From Azospirillum brasilense (GTDB taxonomy: Bacteria > Pseudomonadota > Alphaproteobacteria > Azospirillales > Azospirillaceae): DNA of 64,000 nucleotides. Positions within the stretch are counted from its first letter, which is position 1. Every line of letters begins with the position of its first letter. Below are positions 17,455-25,810 of this stretch, piece after piece. The position numbers and the translations under genes are program-made. The notes below the pieces were generated by a model, which searched no databases, had not been told where the DNA came from, and worked only from the letters and a program-made list of their open reading frames with translations. The DNA lies in NCBI RefSeq assembly GCF_007827795.1, contig NZ_VITI01000003.1, forward strand, positions 280,090-344,089. The letters run 5' to 3'.

Positions 17455-17643
17455 ATGAACACGCCTTCGCACTTCGCTTCCGCCCTTCCCTCCGAACGCG
17501 ACATGCGGCTCATCCGCCGCAAGGCCGCGCGGATGCGCGCCGATCATCTCCGGTCCCTGCTGGGCCGGCTGACCGCGTTTCTGAAAGGGCGAACGGCTGA
17601 TCTGAATCCCCACCGTCTGGAAGGCGGCCGGGCCGCCGGCTGA
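17455..17643 (+). CDS. Small basic protein, DUF1127-like in character
   Basis: A 62-residue protein with a very strong ribosome site (GAGGAGG, seven bases before ATG 17455). Basic and helical: residues 20-45 carry LIRRKAARMRADHLRSLLGR, with an amphipathic Arg/Leu pattern like the short YjiS/DUF1127 proteins. Assignment to that family is tentative. It has its own well-formed promoter with a built-in palindrome, which implies tight control and high expression when induced. Confidence 0.65.
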   Translation: MNTPSHFASALPSERDMRLIRRKAARMRADHLRSLLGRLTAFLKGRTADLNPHRLEGGRAAG

Positions 17644-17799
17644 CGGCCGACGAACCTCATTCTTCCCTGATACATCGGCAGTGATGCCGCGCTGCGTCCC
17701 GGCAGACCCGTCTGACGGGCGCGGCTGTGGGTTTTGCCCGGCGGCGGCCGCGACAGCGGCGCTGCGCGGGCCCGTTGTTCTTTGGTTGGAGTTTTTGAC

Positions 17800-18765
17800 A
17801 TGCAGAAACGAGCGGTCGCCCTGGGCGGCTTCGGTGGGTTCAACCTGCACGGCGCGGGCGTGCTGACGGCGCTCGACCGCCTGGAGCGGATGCCCGACCT
17901 GTTCACGGTGACCTCCGGGCAGATCGTCGTGCTGGCCGCCTGGCTGCGCGGCGAGGACGTGCGCCGCCTGCTTCTCGAACACAGGGGGGCATCCGGCGGG
18001 CTGCTCCGGGCCTGGCAAACCGCCCTGTTCGGGCACAAGGGCGTGTTCCGCCCGGTGCTGGGCGAGAACGCGCGGCGCTGGCTGGATGTGCCGCTGTCGC
18101 CATCGGCGGTGCTGGAGCGGCTGATGCCGGCCCGCCAGTACGCCCCGGTGCGCGACCGTGACACCGTGGCCGAGATCGCCCGCACCCTGAACGAGGCCGA
18201 GGTCGGCGTCGTCTTCAACACCTACGATTTCCGCTCCGGCAACGGGCTGCTTCACGGCAACGCCGCCGCCCGGCGCCTGATGGCCGGGGAGGTCGGGCTG
18301 GAGGACATCACCGCGGACGCGGTGGAAAGCGCCCTCTGGCTCTATCTCTACGGTTTCGAGGAGGCCCCCGGCGGGCTCATCGACGGCGCCTATCACCGCA
18401 GCATCATCCTGTCGGAGCTGCACGGCTTCGACGAGGTGACGGTGGCCGCTCCCTTCCCCGTGTCCTGGATCGGGCCGGTGCCGCGCAACCAGCTGGAAGT
18501 GGAAAACTGGAAGATCCGCCAGTGGTTCGCCAACTCCTACAAGGCGGAGGTCGCGCGGCTGCGCCGGGTGATCGAGCTGATGGAGCGCGGCACGCTGAAC
18601 GACCCGGCCTACCGCATCCGCTCACTGACCGAGCTGGCGCTGCGCCGCCATTACGGCTACTTCGACTATTTCACCGAGAAGGCCGAGGTGTTCGACGACG
18701 CGCTCGCCCAGGCTCTCGACCATTTCGGCGGCGGCCCGGTGCACGAGCAACGGCGCGCCGGCTGA
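17800..18765 (+). CDS. Patatin-like protein with degenerate nucleophile elbow
   Basis: 321 residues. The start fits a patatin-like lipid acyl hydrolase: ALGGFGGFNLHGAGVLTAL aligns with the oxyanion GGGxRG...GVLxAL segment, and GLIDGAY matches the catalytic Asp motif DG[GA]. The nucleophile elbow, normally GTSAGA, reads VTSGQI: the serine is kept but both flanking glycines are lost. Catalytic activity is therefore doubtful. No signal peptide, so probably cytoplasmic. It stands 156 bases after the small basic protein gene and is convergent with the methyltransferase. Confidence 0.7.
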   Translation: MQKRAVALGGFGGFNLHGAGVLTALDRLERMPDLFTVTSGQIVVLAAWLRGEDVRRLLLEHRGASGGLLRAWQTALFGHKGVFRPVLGENARRWLDVPLSPSAVLERLMPARQYAPVRDRDTVAEIARTLNEAEVGVVFNTYDFRSGNGLLHGNAAARRLMAGEVGLEDITADAVESALWLYLYGFEEAPGGLIDGAYHRSIILSELHGFDEVTVAAPFPVSWIGPVPRNQLEVENWKIRQWFANSYKAEVARLRRVIELMERGTLNDPAYRIRSLTELALRRHYGYFDYFTEKAEVFDDALAQALDHFGGGPVHEQRRAG

Positions 18766-18789
18766 TCGGCAGAGGGAAGGCCCGGCGGC

Positions 18790-19404
18790 TCAGGCCGCGC
18801 GGGCCTCCACCAGCTTGACGTAGTCGCCCATCACGAAGCGGCTGTCCACCGCCCCCATGCCGGCCCGCGGCAGATGGGCCTCGTAGCCGGCGGTGTAGCG
18901 GGCGCCGAAGGCGAAGCTCAGCCAGGGCGACACCACGCGCATCCACAGCCGGGCCGCCGAGCGCTCCGACTGGGTGTAGTCGAGGATTCGCAGCGTCCCC
19001 TCCGGCTTCAGGATGCGCCGCATCTCGCGCAGAACCGGCACCTGAAGCTCCTCCGGCAGGACGCAGAAGACGAAGGTCGCCACCACATGGTCGAAGTGGC
19101 CGTCCGGGAAGCCGGTGGCGGCCAGATCCAGCACCTGGAATTCCACCGCCCGCCCCTGCTTGTCCGCCCGCTTGGCGGCGCGGGCCAGCATGGCCGGGCT
19201 GGCGTCCACCGCGGTCACGCGGGCGCCGGCGGGGTAGAAGGGGATGTTGCGGCCGGTGCCCGCCCCGGCGTCGAGGATGCGCCCGGACAGGCCGCGAAAG
19301 GTGCCCCGCCGCAGGCGCCGCTTCCACATCATCTCGTAACCGAGGTCCAGCGCGTCGTAGAGCGGGGCGATGCGTTCGTAGGTGCGCACATAACCGGTCT
19401 GCAT
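18790..19404 (-). CDS. Class I SAM-dependent methyltransferase (UbiE-like)
   Basis: 204-residue cytoplasmic methyltransferase. Motif I LDAGAGTGRNIPFY (about residues 44-57) binds SAM, AVDASPAML is the acidic motif, and the post-motif FDHVVATFVFCVLP follows the usual pattern. The N-terminus (YERIAPLYDALDLGYEMMWKR) is typical of the UbiE/phospholipid N-methyltransferase-like group. Substrate not determinable. Single gene, divergent from a small membrane protein. Confidence 0.88.
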   Translation of the reverse strand: MQTGYVRTYERIAPLYDALDLGYEMMWKRRLRRGTFRGLSGRILDAGAGTGRNIPFYPAGARVTAVDASPAMLARAAKRADKQGRAVEFQVLDLAATGFPDGHFDHVVATFVFCVLPEELQVPVLREMRRILKPEGTLRILDYTQSERSAARLWMRVVSPWLSFAFGARYTAGYEAHLPRAGMGAVDSRFVMGDYVKLVEARAA

Positions 19405-19551
19405 GGGTCGAGACTCCCCCGAAGCGGCCCATTCACACCGTGAGCGTCGAGGGCCGGAAGCGCGTTTCGCCTGTTCTTCCTTTCATAGCAGGCGAATGTG
19501 ACGGATCATCGCGACTGGGGTCCAAAGACCGAAAAACGGAATGGAGATGGC

Positions 19552-19881
19552 ATGGATGCGCTGAACCCGGCGGCGGAGGCCCGCCGTCAGGCCGGCCTGG
19601 AAATCCAGGCGCTGGCCGAGGATTTCGAACAGAGCGACGAGGCCGCCTTCCTGCGGATGCGCATCATCGGCGGGGTGGTGGCGGGGGTGGTGACGCTGGT
19701 CCTGCTGGTTCTGCTGACCGCGGGGGCGGACTGGCGCTACCTGTTCGGCTTCTGGGTGGTGATCGTCGGCTTCATTGGGATCGGCTACGCCGTGTCCGTC
19801 TACCGCCAGCGGCAGCAGACCGCGCGGCTGCGCGCCCTGGCGACCCGCTGGCTGACCGGCGGAACGGTCCCACCGGTCTGA
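19552..19881 (+). CDS. Small membrane protein with two transmembrane segments
   Basis: 109 residues from ATG 19552 (TGGAG ten bases upstream). A GTG at 19498 in the same frame would add 18 residues. Two strong hydrophobic spans, MRIIGGVVAGVVTLVLLVLL and YLFGFWVVIVGFIGIGYAVS, are separated by a five-to-six-residue turn (TAGADWR), giving a hairpin with both termini cytoplasmic. The N-terminal region (AAEARRQAGLEIQALAEDFE) is an acidic helix. Family not recognised. Confidence 0.65.
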   Translation: MDALNPAAEARRQAGLEIQALAEDFEQSDEAAFLRMRIIGGVVAGVVTLVLLVLLTAGADWRYLFGFWVVIVGFIGIGYAVSVYRQRQQTARLRALATRWLTGGTVPPV

Positions 19882-19894
19882 GAGAAGGGTGGCG

Positions 19895-20224
19895 TCAGGA
19901 GGCGCGCGAGCCGCGGCGCTTGCGGCGGCGCTGGAAACGCTGGATACGCTCGATCACTTCGCCCATGTCCGCCGCCTCCTCCACCTCGCCGAGATGCAAG
20001 AGGACGCGGATGTAGGTGTCGATCAGGCCGAGAACGGCATCCTCGTCGGTCACGCCGTAGGCCGCCTGGCCCAGGGCATCGACGATCAGGGTCCCGCTGT
20101 CGGCCAGCGCCTCGGCCACCTCATTGATGGCGCGGTCGAGGGCCGTGTCGTCCCCGTCCGGCACTTCCAGCACCGGGTCGAGGATGTCGGGAAAGGAAAG
20201 CCGGTCGGCGGGATAGCCAGCCAT
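19895..20224 (-). CDS. Hypothetical acidic helical protein with basic tail
   Basis: 109 residues from ATG 20224, with GGAGAG as ribosome site. The body is acidic and helical (TALDRAINEVAEALADSG, 'TYIRVLLHLGEVEEAADMGE') and ends in a very basic tail (RFQRRRKRRGSRAS) that could bind nucleic acid. It lies 140 bases downstream of the RNase J gene on the same strand and may be co-transcribed, so an RNA-related role is possible. No family recognised. Confidence 0.65.
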   Translation of the reverse strand: MAGYPADRLSFPDILDPVLEVPDGDDTALDRAINEVAEALADSGTLIVDALGQAAYGVTDEDAVLGLIDTYIRVLLHLGEVEEAADMGEVIERIQRFQRRRKRRGSRAS

Positions 20225-20364
20225 TGGCAACTCTCCAAGAAGAAACAGGGCCGTGAACCGGCCCCCGGTGCGCGCGAACGGAGGGCGGGTGTCCCCCTTC
20301 TGGTGATTCGTGGCCCTTTGAAACGTGGCCCTTTGAAACGTGGCGGTGAGGGAGGATGACCGCC

Positions 20365-21975
20365 TCAGGCGGCGATCGACTCCATGGCTTCGGCCAGAGC
20401 GTCCGCATCCTCCGCGACGGGCAGGCCCGTCCAGGGGATCAGTTCGCGCCCGGTGTTGGCGAGGCGCTTGGCCTCCATATGGCCGATCACCGCGGTGCCT
20501 TCCCGCGCGATCCGCAGGATGTCGCCATCCTCCGGAACCAGCGCCCGCTCCACGCCGCAGGCGCGGGCCAGGCGGGCGTGGGCCTCCAGATGCTCGATGG
20601 TGCCGTGCACCGGCACGGAGAAGCGCGGGCGGATCAGGTCGTACATGCGGATCAGGTCGTCCCGCTTCGGGTGGCCCGACACATGCACCGGCGCGTCGGC
20701 GGGGGTCACCACCGTCACGCCCTTGGCCTTCAGGTGATCCTGCACATCGGCCAGCACCACCTCGTTGCCGGGAATGGCGCGGGCCGAGAAGATCACCGTG
20801 TCGCCGCTCTCCAGCCACAGCTCGCGGTGGCCGTCGCGGGCCAGACGGCTGAGCGCCGCCCGCTCCTCGCCCTGGCTGCCGGTGCACAGGAACACGAGGT
20901 TCCGGCGCGGCGTCCAGGAGGCCTCCATGATGGAGATGAACTCCGGCGCCTTCTCCAGATAGCCGCTGGCGCGGGCCGCCTTCTCCATGCGCAGCATCGA
21001 CCGGCCGACCAGCACCACCTTGCGGTCGTGGGCCGCCGCGGCCTCGGCCACCGCCTGCATGCGGGCGACGTTGGACGCGAAGCCGGTCACCGCGATGGCG
21101 CCCTTGCGCCCGGCGAAAGCTTCGATCAGGCCAGCGCGGGCGTCCGCCTCCGAACCGGTGGTGCCGTCGACGTTGGCGTTGGTGCTGTCGCACATCATCG
21201 CCAGCACGCCGCGGTCGCCCAGCCGCTTCAACGCGTCCAGGTCCATGGTCGGGCCGACCAGCGGGTGCGGGTCGAACTTCCAGTCGCCGGTGTGCAGGAC
21301 GGTGCCGGCCTTGGTGTGGATCGCCACCGAGACCGGCTCGGGGATCGAGTGGGTGACGGTGATGGTCTCGATGCCGAAGGGGCCGATCTCGAAGGAGGCG
21401 CCCGGCTCGAACACGCGGATGCGGGCGTGGCGCAGGCCGCCGGACTCCTTCAGCCGTTCACGGATCACGTGGGCGGCGAAGGGGGTCGCGTAGATCGGGC
21501 ATTCCAGCGCCGGCCACAGATGGTGGATGGCGCCGATGTGGTCTTCGTGGGCGTGGGTGACGACCAGCCCGACCACCTCGTCCATCCGCTCCTCGATGAA
21601 GGAAGGATCGGCCATCAGGCTGTCGACGCCCGGCGCCTCGTCGCCCATGAAGGCGACGCCGGCGTCCACGATCAGCCATTTTCCGGCATGGCCGTAGAGG
21701 GCCATGTTCATGCCGATGCGCGAGCAGCCGCCGAGCGGGATGAACAGGATTTCGTCGTGGCCCGGCACCGGGCCGGGAACCGGGGCGCCCGGCGGGCGGG
21801 TCGCCCGCTGACGCTCGTAGGGCTTGGGGTTCTGGTTCTTCTGGAAACGCGGGCCGCCGGACTTGCCGTTGCGCACATCGCCAACAATCGTGTTCGGGCG
21901 GTTGCCGCCAAAATTCGAGTTCGGGCGGTTGCCGCCCTTGGGCGCCGCGCGGCGGCGCTTGTTTTCAAACGTCAT
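20365..21975 (-). CDS. rnj: Ribonuclease J
   Basis: Metallo-beta-lactamase/beta-CASP ribonuclease (5' exo and endo) for RNA maturation and decay, 536 residues. The metal-binding motif HAHEDHIGA gives H141, H143, D145, H146; further ligands lie in VTHSIPEP and LHTGDWKFD; the beta-CASP region follows ('ALSRLARDGHRELWLESGDT'). Before the catalytic core (from about residue 73) is an unusual basic, low-complexity extension with a repeated GGNRPN motif (KRRRAAPKGGNRPNSNFGG), probably disordered and RNA-binding. A small gene with a basic tail follows on the same strand. Confidence 0.95.
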   Translation of the reverse strand: MTFENKRRRAAPKGGNRPNSNFGGNRPNTIVGDVRNGKSGGPRFQKNQNPKPYERQRATRPPGAPVPGPVPGHDEILFIPLGGCSRIGMNMALYGHAGKWLIVDAGVAFMGDEAPGVDSLMADPSFIEERMDEVVGLVVTHAHEDHIGAIHHLWPALECPIYATPFAAHVIRERLKESGGLRHARIRVFEPGASFEIGPFGIETITVTHSIPEPVSVAIHTKAGTVLHTGDWKFDPHPLVGPTMDLDALKRLGDRGVLAMMCDSTNANVDGTTGSEADARAGLIEAFAGRKGAIAVTGFASNVARMQAVAEAAAAHDRKVVLVGRSMLRMEKAARASGYLEKAPEFISIMEASWTPRRNLVFLCTGSQGEERAALSRLARDGHRELWLESGDTVIFSARAIPGNEVVLADVQDHLKAKGVTVVTPADAPVHVSGHPKRDDLIRMYDLIRPRFSVPVHGTIEHLEAHARLARACGVERALVPEDGDILRIAREGTAVIGHMEAKRLANTGRELIPWTGLPVAEDADALAEAMESIAA

Positions 21976-22531
21976 ACGTCCTTCTGCTTCACAACATCTC
22001 AGCCGGCATTCAACGCTGCCGGACGGGCGTGCATCGCGTGTCGATGCGGATCTCGGGGGTCTCCCCGGCCATCGGTGGCGCCAGGACCGTGGGGATGGGT
22101 CGAGGCAGCCGGCCGAATCGGCCAGGGAGAGCGGTGTTCGAGCCAGTAATCCAGATGATGACGCCGGTCAACCGCTGAATCACGACCCGGAAAGAAGTTT
22201 GCCGGTTGGTCACCCGAAGGTTACGGCCATCCGCCGGCGATGTTGCACATATGTTTCCTTCGCCGCTGCGTTCAAGGGGGCGTCTTCGCCTGATTCCCCG
22301 CGGCCTCCACGCGACGCGCCGACGGAGCGCAGGGATGCTGGAGTTGTGGGCGTTTGCGGGCTTTTGATGCCGCTTCGGTTGGCTGGTCTGTGCAAATCGC
22401 ATGGCGGGGGGCTTGGCCGAAGACGTTGCCGAAGACATGGCAAAGCCGCCGCCGCTCCGCGATTCTTCGCCGCTTCCCCTGTTGTTTGCGGACGCCCGGC
22501 GAACGGGCACCGTCCAAATGGGGAGCATCCC
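21976..22531. other. 556-bp intergenic region between divergent rnj and BON-protein genes
   Basis: No convincing gene, RNA or repeat was found. It must contain the promoters of both divergent genes, but no consensus sigma-70, sigma-54 or EcfG (GGAAC-N16/17-CGTT) pair could be chosen with confidence. The segment next to 22532 carries GGGGAGCATCCC, the ribosome site of the BON gene. Confidence 0.5.
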
Positions 22532-23776
22532 ATGTCCGACTATGAATCCAGGTGGAGGAACGACCAGGGCGCCCGCCGCGACGACGACCGGTGGGAGCGC
22601 GACCGCGAGCGCGGCGAAAGTCGTGAGTGGAGCGCCGGTTCATACCAGAACCGTGGCCAGAACCGTGGCCGTGACGAGTTCGGTCAATCGAGTTGGGGTC
22701 AATCCGGATCAGGCCAGTCCGGCCGCTCCGGCATGATGGGTGGCGGCAGCCGCCAGCCCGGCTATGGTTACGAGGGCCAGGGCCGCGAAGGCTTCGACTA
22801 TGGCCGGGATTATTGGCGCCAGCAGGAAGGCCGGGGCGATTACGGTCAAGGTTCCTATGGCCAGGGCTCCTACGGCCAGGGCTCCGGCAGTCGCGACTAT
22901 GGCCGCGACTACGGCTCCCGCAGTTCCTACGGCCAGGGACAACGCGACTGGCGGTCCCGCGACGATCGTCAGGGCTATGACGACCGTGGCGACTATGGCC
23001 AGGACTTCGGCTATCGCGGCGGCTTCGGGCGTTCCGATTATGGCAGCGGAGCCTATGGCGGCCGCGACTACGGCAGCCGCGACTACGGCGGCATGGAGTA
23101 CGGGTCCCGCGGCACCGGGAACCGGGACTACAGCAGCCGGGACTATGGCAACCGCGACTACGGCCGGATGGGCTATGGCGGCGGCAGCGGCTACGGCCGC
23201 AACGAGGAGCGCGGTTTCTTCGAACGGGCGGGCGACGAGATGGCCTCCTGGTTCGGCGACGAGGACGCGGAACGCCGTCGCCGCATGGACGCTCGCAACG
23301 ACGATCCCGGCGCCCAGCACCACCGGGGCCGCGGGCCGCGCGGCTACACCCGCTCCGACGACCGCATCCGCGAGGATGTGAACGACCGCCTGACCGACGA
23401 TCCCTACATCGACGCGTCGGAGATCGACGTAACCGTCAGCAATTGCGAGGTCACGCTGAGCGGCTCGGTGAGCGACCGCCGGACCAAGCGGCGCGCCGAG
23501 GACATGGCCGAAACCATTTCCGGTGTCCGCCACGTGCAGAACAATCTGCGCGTCCGCGAGCAGACCTTCGGCGGCACCGGCACCACCGCCGGGGCGTCGG
23601 CCATGGCCGGGCTCGGCACCACCGGGTCTTCCAACACTGGAATGAGCAACACCGGGACGAGCGGGTCCGGGACGGGCATGTCCGGAACCTCCAGCACGTC
23701 CGGGACCAGCATGAGCGGGAGTTCCAGTAGCACGGACACCAGCCGCACCAGCACCACGGGCAGCACCAGCCGCTGA
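22532..23776 (+). CDS. BON-domain protein with Tyr/Gly/Ser/Arg low-complexity region and SWFGD motif
   Basis: 414 residues from ATG 22532. Residues about 35-225 are a low-complexity tract built from SYGQG, RDYG and GSRDYGG units, resembling the tyrosine-rich disordered domains of eukaryotic FET-type proteins. Then comes the conserved FFERAGDEMASWFGDEDAER segment (the SWFGD motif known from rhizobial and related BON proteins), a single BON domain at about 272-342 ('IDASEIDVTVSNCEVTLSGS'), and a Ser/Thr/Gly-rich tail. No signal peptide is seen. BON domains bind phospholipid or protein in the envelope; such proteins are often stress-induced. Flanked by a strong bidirectional terminator. Confidence 0.85.
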   Translation: MSDYESRWRNDQGARRDDDRWERDRERGESREWSAGSYQNRGQNRGRDEFGQSSWGQSGSGQSGRSGMMGGGSRQPGYGYEGQGREGFDYGRDYWRQQEGRGDYGQGSYGQGSYGQGSGSRDYGRDYGSRSSYGQGQRDWRSRDDRQGYDDRGDYGQDFGYRGGFGRSDYGSGAYGGRDYGSRDYGGMEYGSRGTGNRDYSSRDYGNRDYGRMGYGGGSGYGRNEERGFFERAGDEMASWFGDEDAERRRRMDARNDDPGAQHHRGRGPRGYTRSDDRIREDVNDRLTDDPYIDASEIDVTVSNCEVTLSGSVSDRRTKRRAEDMAETISGVRHVQNNLRVREQTFGGTGTTAGASAMAGLGTTGSSNTGMSNTGTSGSGTGMSGTSSTSGTSMSGSSSSTDTSRTSTTGSTSR

Positions 23777-23790
23777 CCGTTCCCAACCAC

Positions 23791-23820
23791 GCCCCTCCCG
23801 CCCTCACCGGCGGGAGGGGC
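23791..23820. terminator. Bidirectional terminator between BON-protein and GH15 genes
   Basis: Perfect 12-bp stem GCCCCTCCCGCC / GGCGGGAGGGGC with a six-base loop, followed by CTTCCTTTG. It lies between two convergent stop codons. Confidence 0.8.
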
Positions 23821-23834
23821 CTTCCTTTGTCCCG

Positions 23835-25631
23835 TCAGTCCCCGTCCTGGCGCTGCTCCGCCGGCTTCTCCGCGCGGGTCAGGTTGAAGGCGGTGTTGAT
23901 CAGCGCGATGTGCGAGAAGGCCTGCGGGAAGTTGCCGACCAGCCGTTTCGCCGTCGTGTCGTACTCCTCCGACAGCAACCCCAGATCGTTGCGCAGAGCG
24001 AGCAGCCTGTTGAACAGCGCCTCGGCCTCCGCTTGGCGCCCTTGCAGCACATAGACGTCGGCGAGCCAGAAGGAGCAGGCGAGGAACACTCCCTCCCCAT
24101 CGGGAAGCCCGTCGTCGGTCCTTTCCGTCCGGTAGCGCATGACGAGGCCGTCCTGCATCAGCTCCTGTTCGATGGCGGCGACGGTGCCCTGGATGCGGGG
24201 ATCGTCCACCGGCAGGAAACCGACCATCGGCAGCATCAGCAGCGCCGCATCGACGTGGCCGGCGCCGTAATACTGAACGAAGCTGTTCCGCGCCGTCGAA
24301 TAGCCGTTGGCGCAGACATCCTCGAAAATGGCCCGCCGCAGCGCCTTCCAGCGGTCCAGCGGCGCGTCCAGGCCGAACCTCTCCGCGCTCTTCACCATGC
24401 GGTCCACGGCGACCCAGGCCATCACCTTGGAGTGGGTGAAATGCCGCGTCCCGCCCCGCACCTCCCAGATGCCCTCGTCCGGCTGGTCCCACACCGATTC
24501 CATGTGATCGAGCAAGGCGCACTGGACGCGCCAGCCTTCCGGCCTGATCTCGATGCCGCGCATCCGTGCCTGATGCGCCGCGTCCATCATCTCGCCATAA
24601 ACGTCGAGCTGGAGTTGGGGGGCCGCGGCGTTGCCGACGCGGACCGGGCTGGCGCCCTCGTAGCCGGGCAGCCAGGGCACCTCCCATTCCAGCAGGCGGC
24701 GTTCCCCGGCGATGCCGTACATGATCTGGATCTGCTCCGGACTGCCGGCGATGGCGCGCAGGCCCCAGTCGCGCCAGTCCCGCGCCTCCTGCAGATAGCC
24801 GGCGTTCATCAGCGCCAGCAGGGTCAGCGTGGCGTCGCGCAGCCAGCAGTAGCGGTAGTCCCAGTTCCGCACCCCGCCGAGCTGTTCGGGAAGGGAGGTC
24901 GTCGGCGCCGCGACGATGCCGCCGGTCGGGCGGTAGGTCAGCGCCTTCAGCGTGACCAGCGAGCGCAGCACCGCGTCCCGCCAGGGGCCGCCGTAGGTGC
25001 AGCGCCCGCTCCATTCCGCCCAGAAGCGTTCGGTTTCCGCCAGCGCCTGTTCGGCATCGACCGGCTGCGGCAGCGGCAGATGCGAGGGGGAATGGATCAT
25101 CACGAAGGCGATGCTCTCGCCCTCCGCCACGGTGAAGTCGGCGACGGTGCTCAGGTCCTCGCCGTGGATCGGGGCGCTGGTGTGCAGGACGACCATGTCC
25201 GGCCCGGCGATGGCGCGCAGGGTGTGCGGGCCGATCCGCGTCACCCACGGCACGACGTGCCCGTAGCCGAAGCGCAGCGTCAGGTCCATGCGCATGGCGA
25301 CGCGCCCGCGCCGCCCGCGCAGGATGCGCACGATGTCCGACGCCTCGCCGCGCGGGGGCATGAAGTCGATCATGGTGACGGCGCCCTCCGCCGTCTCGAA
25401 CTCCGTCTCCAGGATCAGGCTGTCGCCGCGGTAGCGCCGGGTCGTCCGGGCGTCGCGATCGCTCGGTCGCAGCAGCCAGCGCCCGTTCTCCGGCGTGCCC
25501 AGCAGTGCTGCGAAGCAGGCGTCGGAATCGAAGCGCGGCCAGCACAGCCAGTCGATGGAACCTTCGGCGGACAGAAGGGCTGCGGTCTCGCAGTCTCCCA
25601 GAAGGGCGTAATCCTCGATGCGGGAGGCCAT
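23835..25631 (-). CDS. Glycoside hydrolase family 15 protein (glucoamylase/trehalase-like)
   Basis: 598-residue cytoplasmic GH15 enzyme; the family hydrolyses alpha-glucosides such as maltodextrin or, in some bacteria, trehalose. The N-terminal beta-sandwich begins with MASRIEDYALLGDCETAALL and GSIDWLCWPRFDS, both typical. The (alpha/alpha)6 catalytic barrel carries 'VRNWDYRYCWLRDATLTLLA', a candidate acid Glu in DEGIWEVRGG and a candidate base in GLLSEEYD. No signal peptide. A single gene, 180 bases from the divergent beta-helix gene. Confidence 0.92.
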   Translation of the reverse strand: MASRIEDYALLGDCETAALLSAEGSIDWLCWPRFDSDACFAALLGTPENGRWLLRPSDRDARTTRRYRGDSLILETEFETAEGAVTMIDFMPPRGEASDIVRILRGRRGRVAMRMDLTLRFGYGHVVPWVTRIGPHTLRAIAGPDMVVLHTSAPIHGEDLSTVADFTVAEGESIAFVMIHSPSHLPLPQPVDAEQALAETERFWAEWSGRCTYGGPWRDAVLRSLVTLKALTYRPTGGIVAAPTTSLPEQLGGVRNWDYRYCWLRDATLTLLALMNAGYLQEARDWRDWGLRAIAGSPEQIQIMYGIAGERRLLEWEVPWLPGYEGASPVRVGNAAAPQLQLDVYGEMMDAAHQARMRGIEIRPEGWRVQCALLDHMESVWDQPDEGIWEVRGGTRHFTHSKVMAWVAVDRMVKSAERFGLDAPLDRWKALRRAIFEDVCANGYSTARNSFVQYYGAGHVDAALLMLPMVGFLPVDDPRIQGTVAAIEQELMQDGLVMRYRTERTDDGLPDGEGVFLACSFWLADVYVLQGRQAEAEALFNRLLALRNDLGLLSEEYDTTAKRLVGNFPQAFSHIALINTAFNLTRAEKPAEQRQDGD

Positions 25632-25810
25632 GGCACGCTCTCGAACGATTGGGGGGTGTGCCTTTGGGCAACGGCCTGCGACGGCTCCGGTTCCCTCCGG
25701 TCAAGACTGCGCGCCGACGAAGGTCGATCGTCCGGTTTGACGATTCTGGCCGCCGAACCCGCGTGTTAGCGTTTCCGCCCATCGCCGGAGGACAACCCAT
25801 CGAGGCCATC

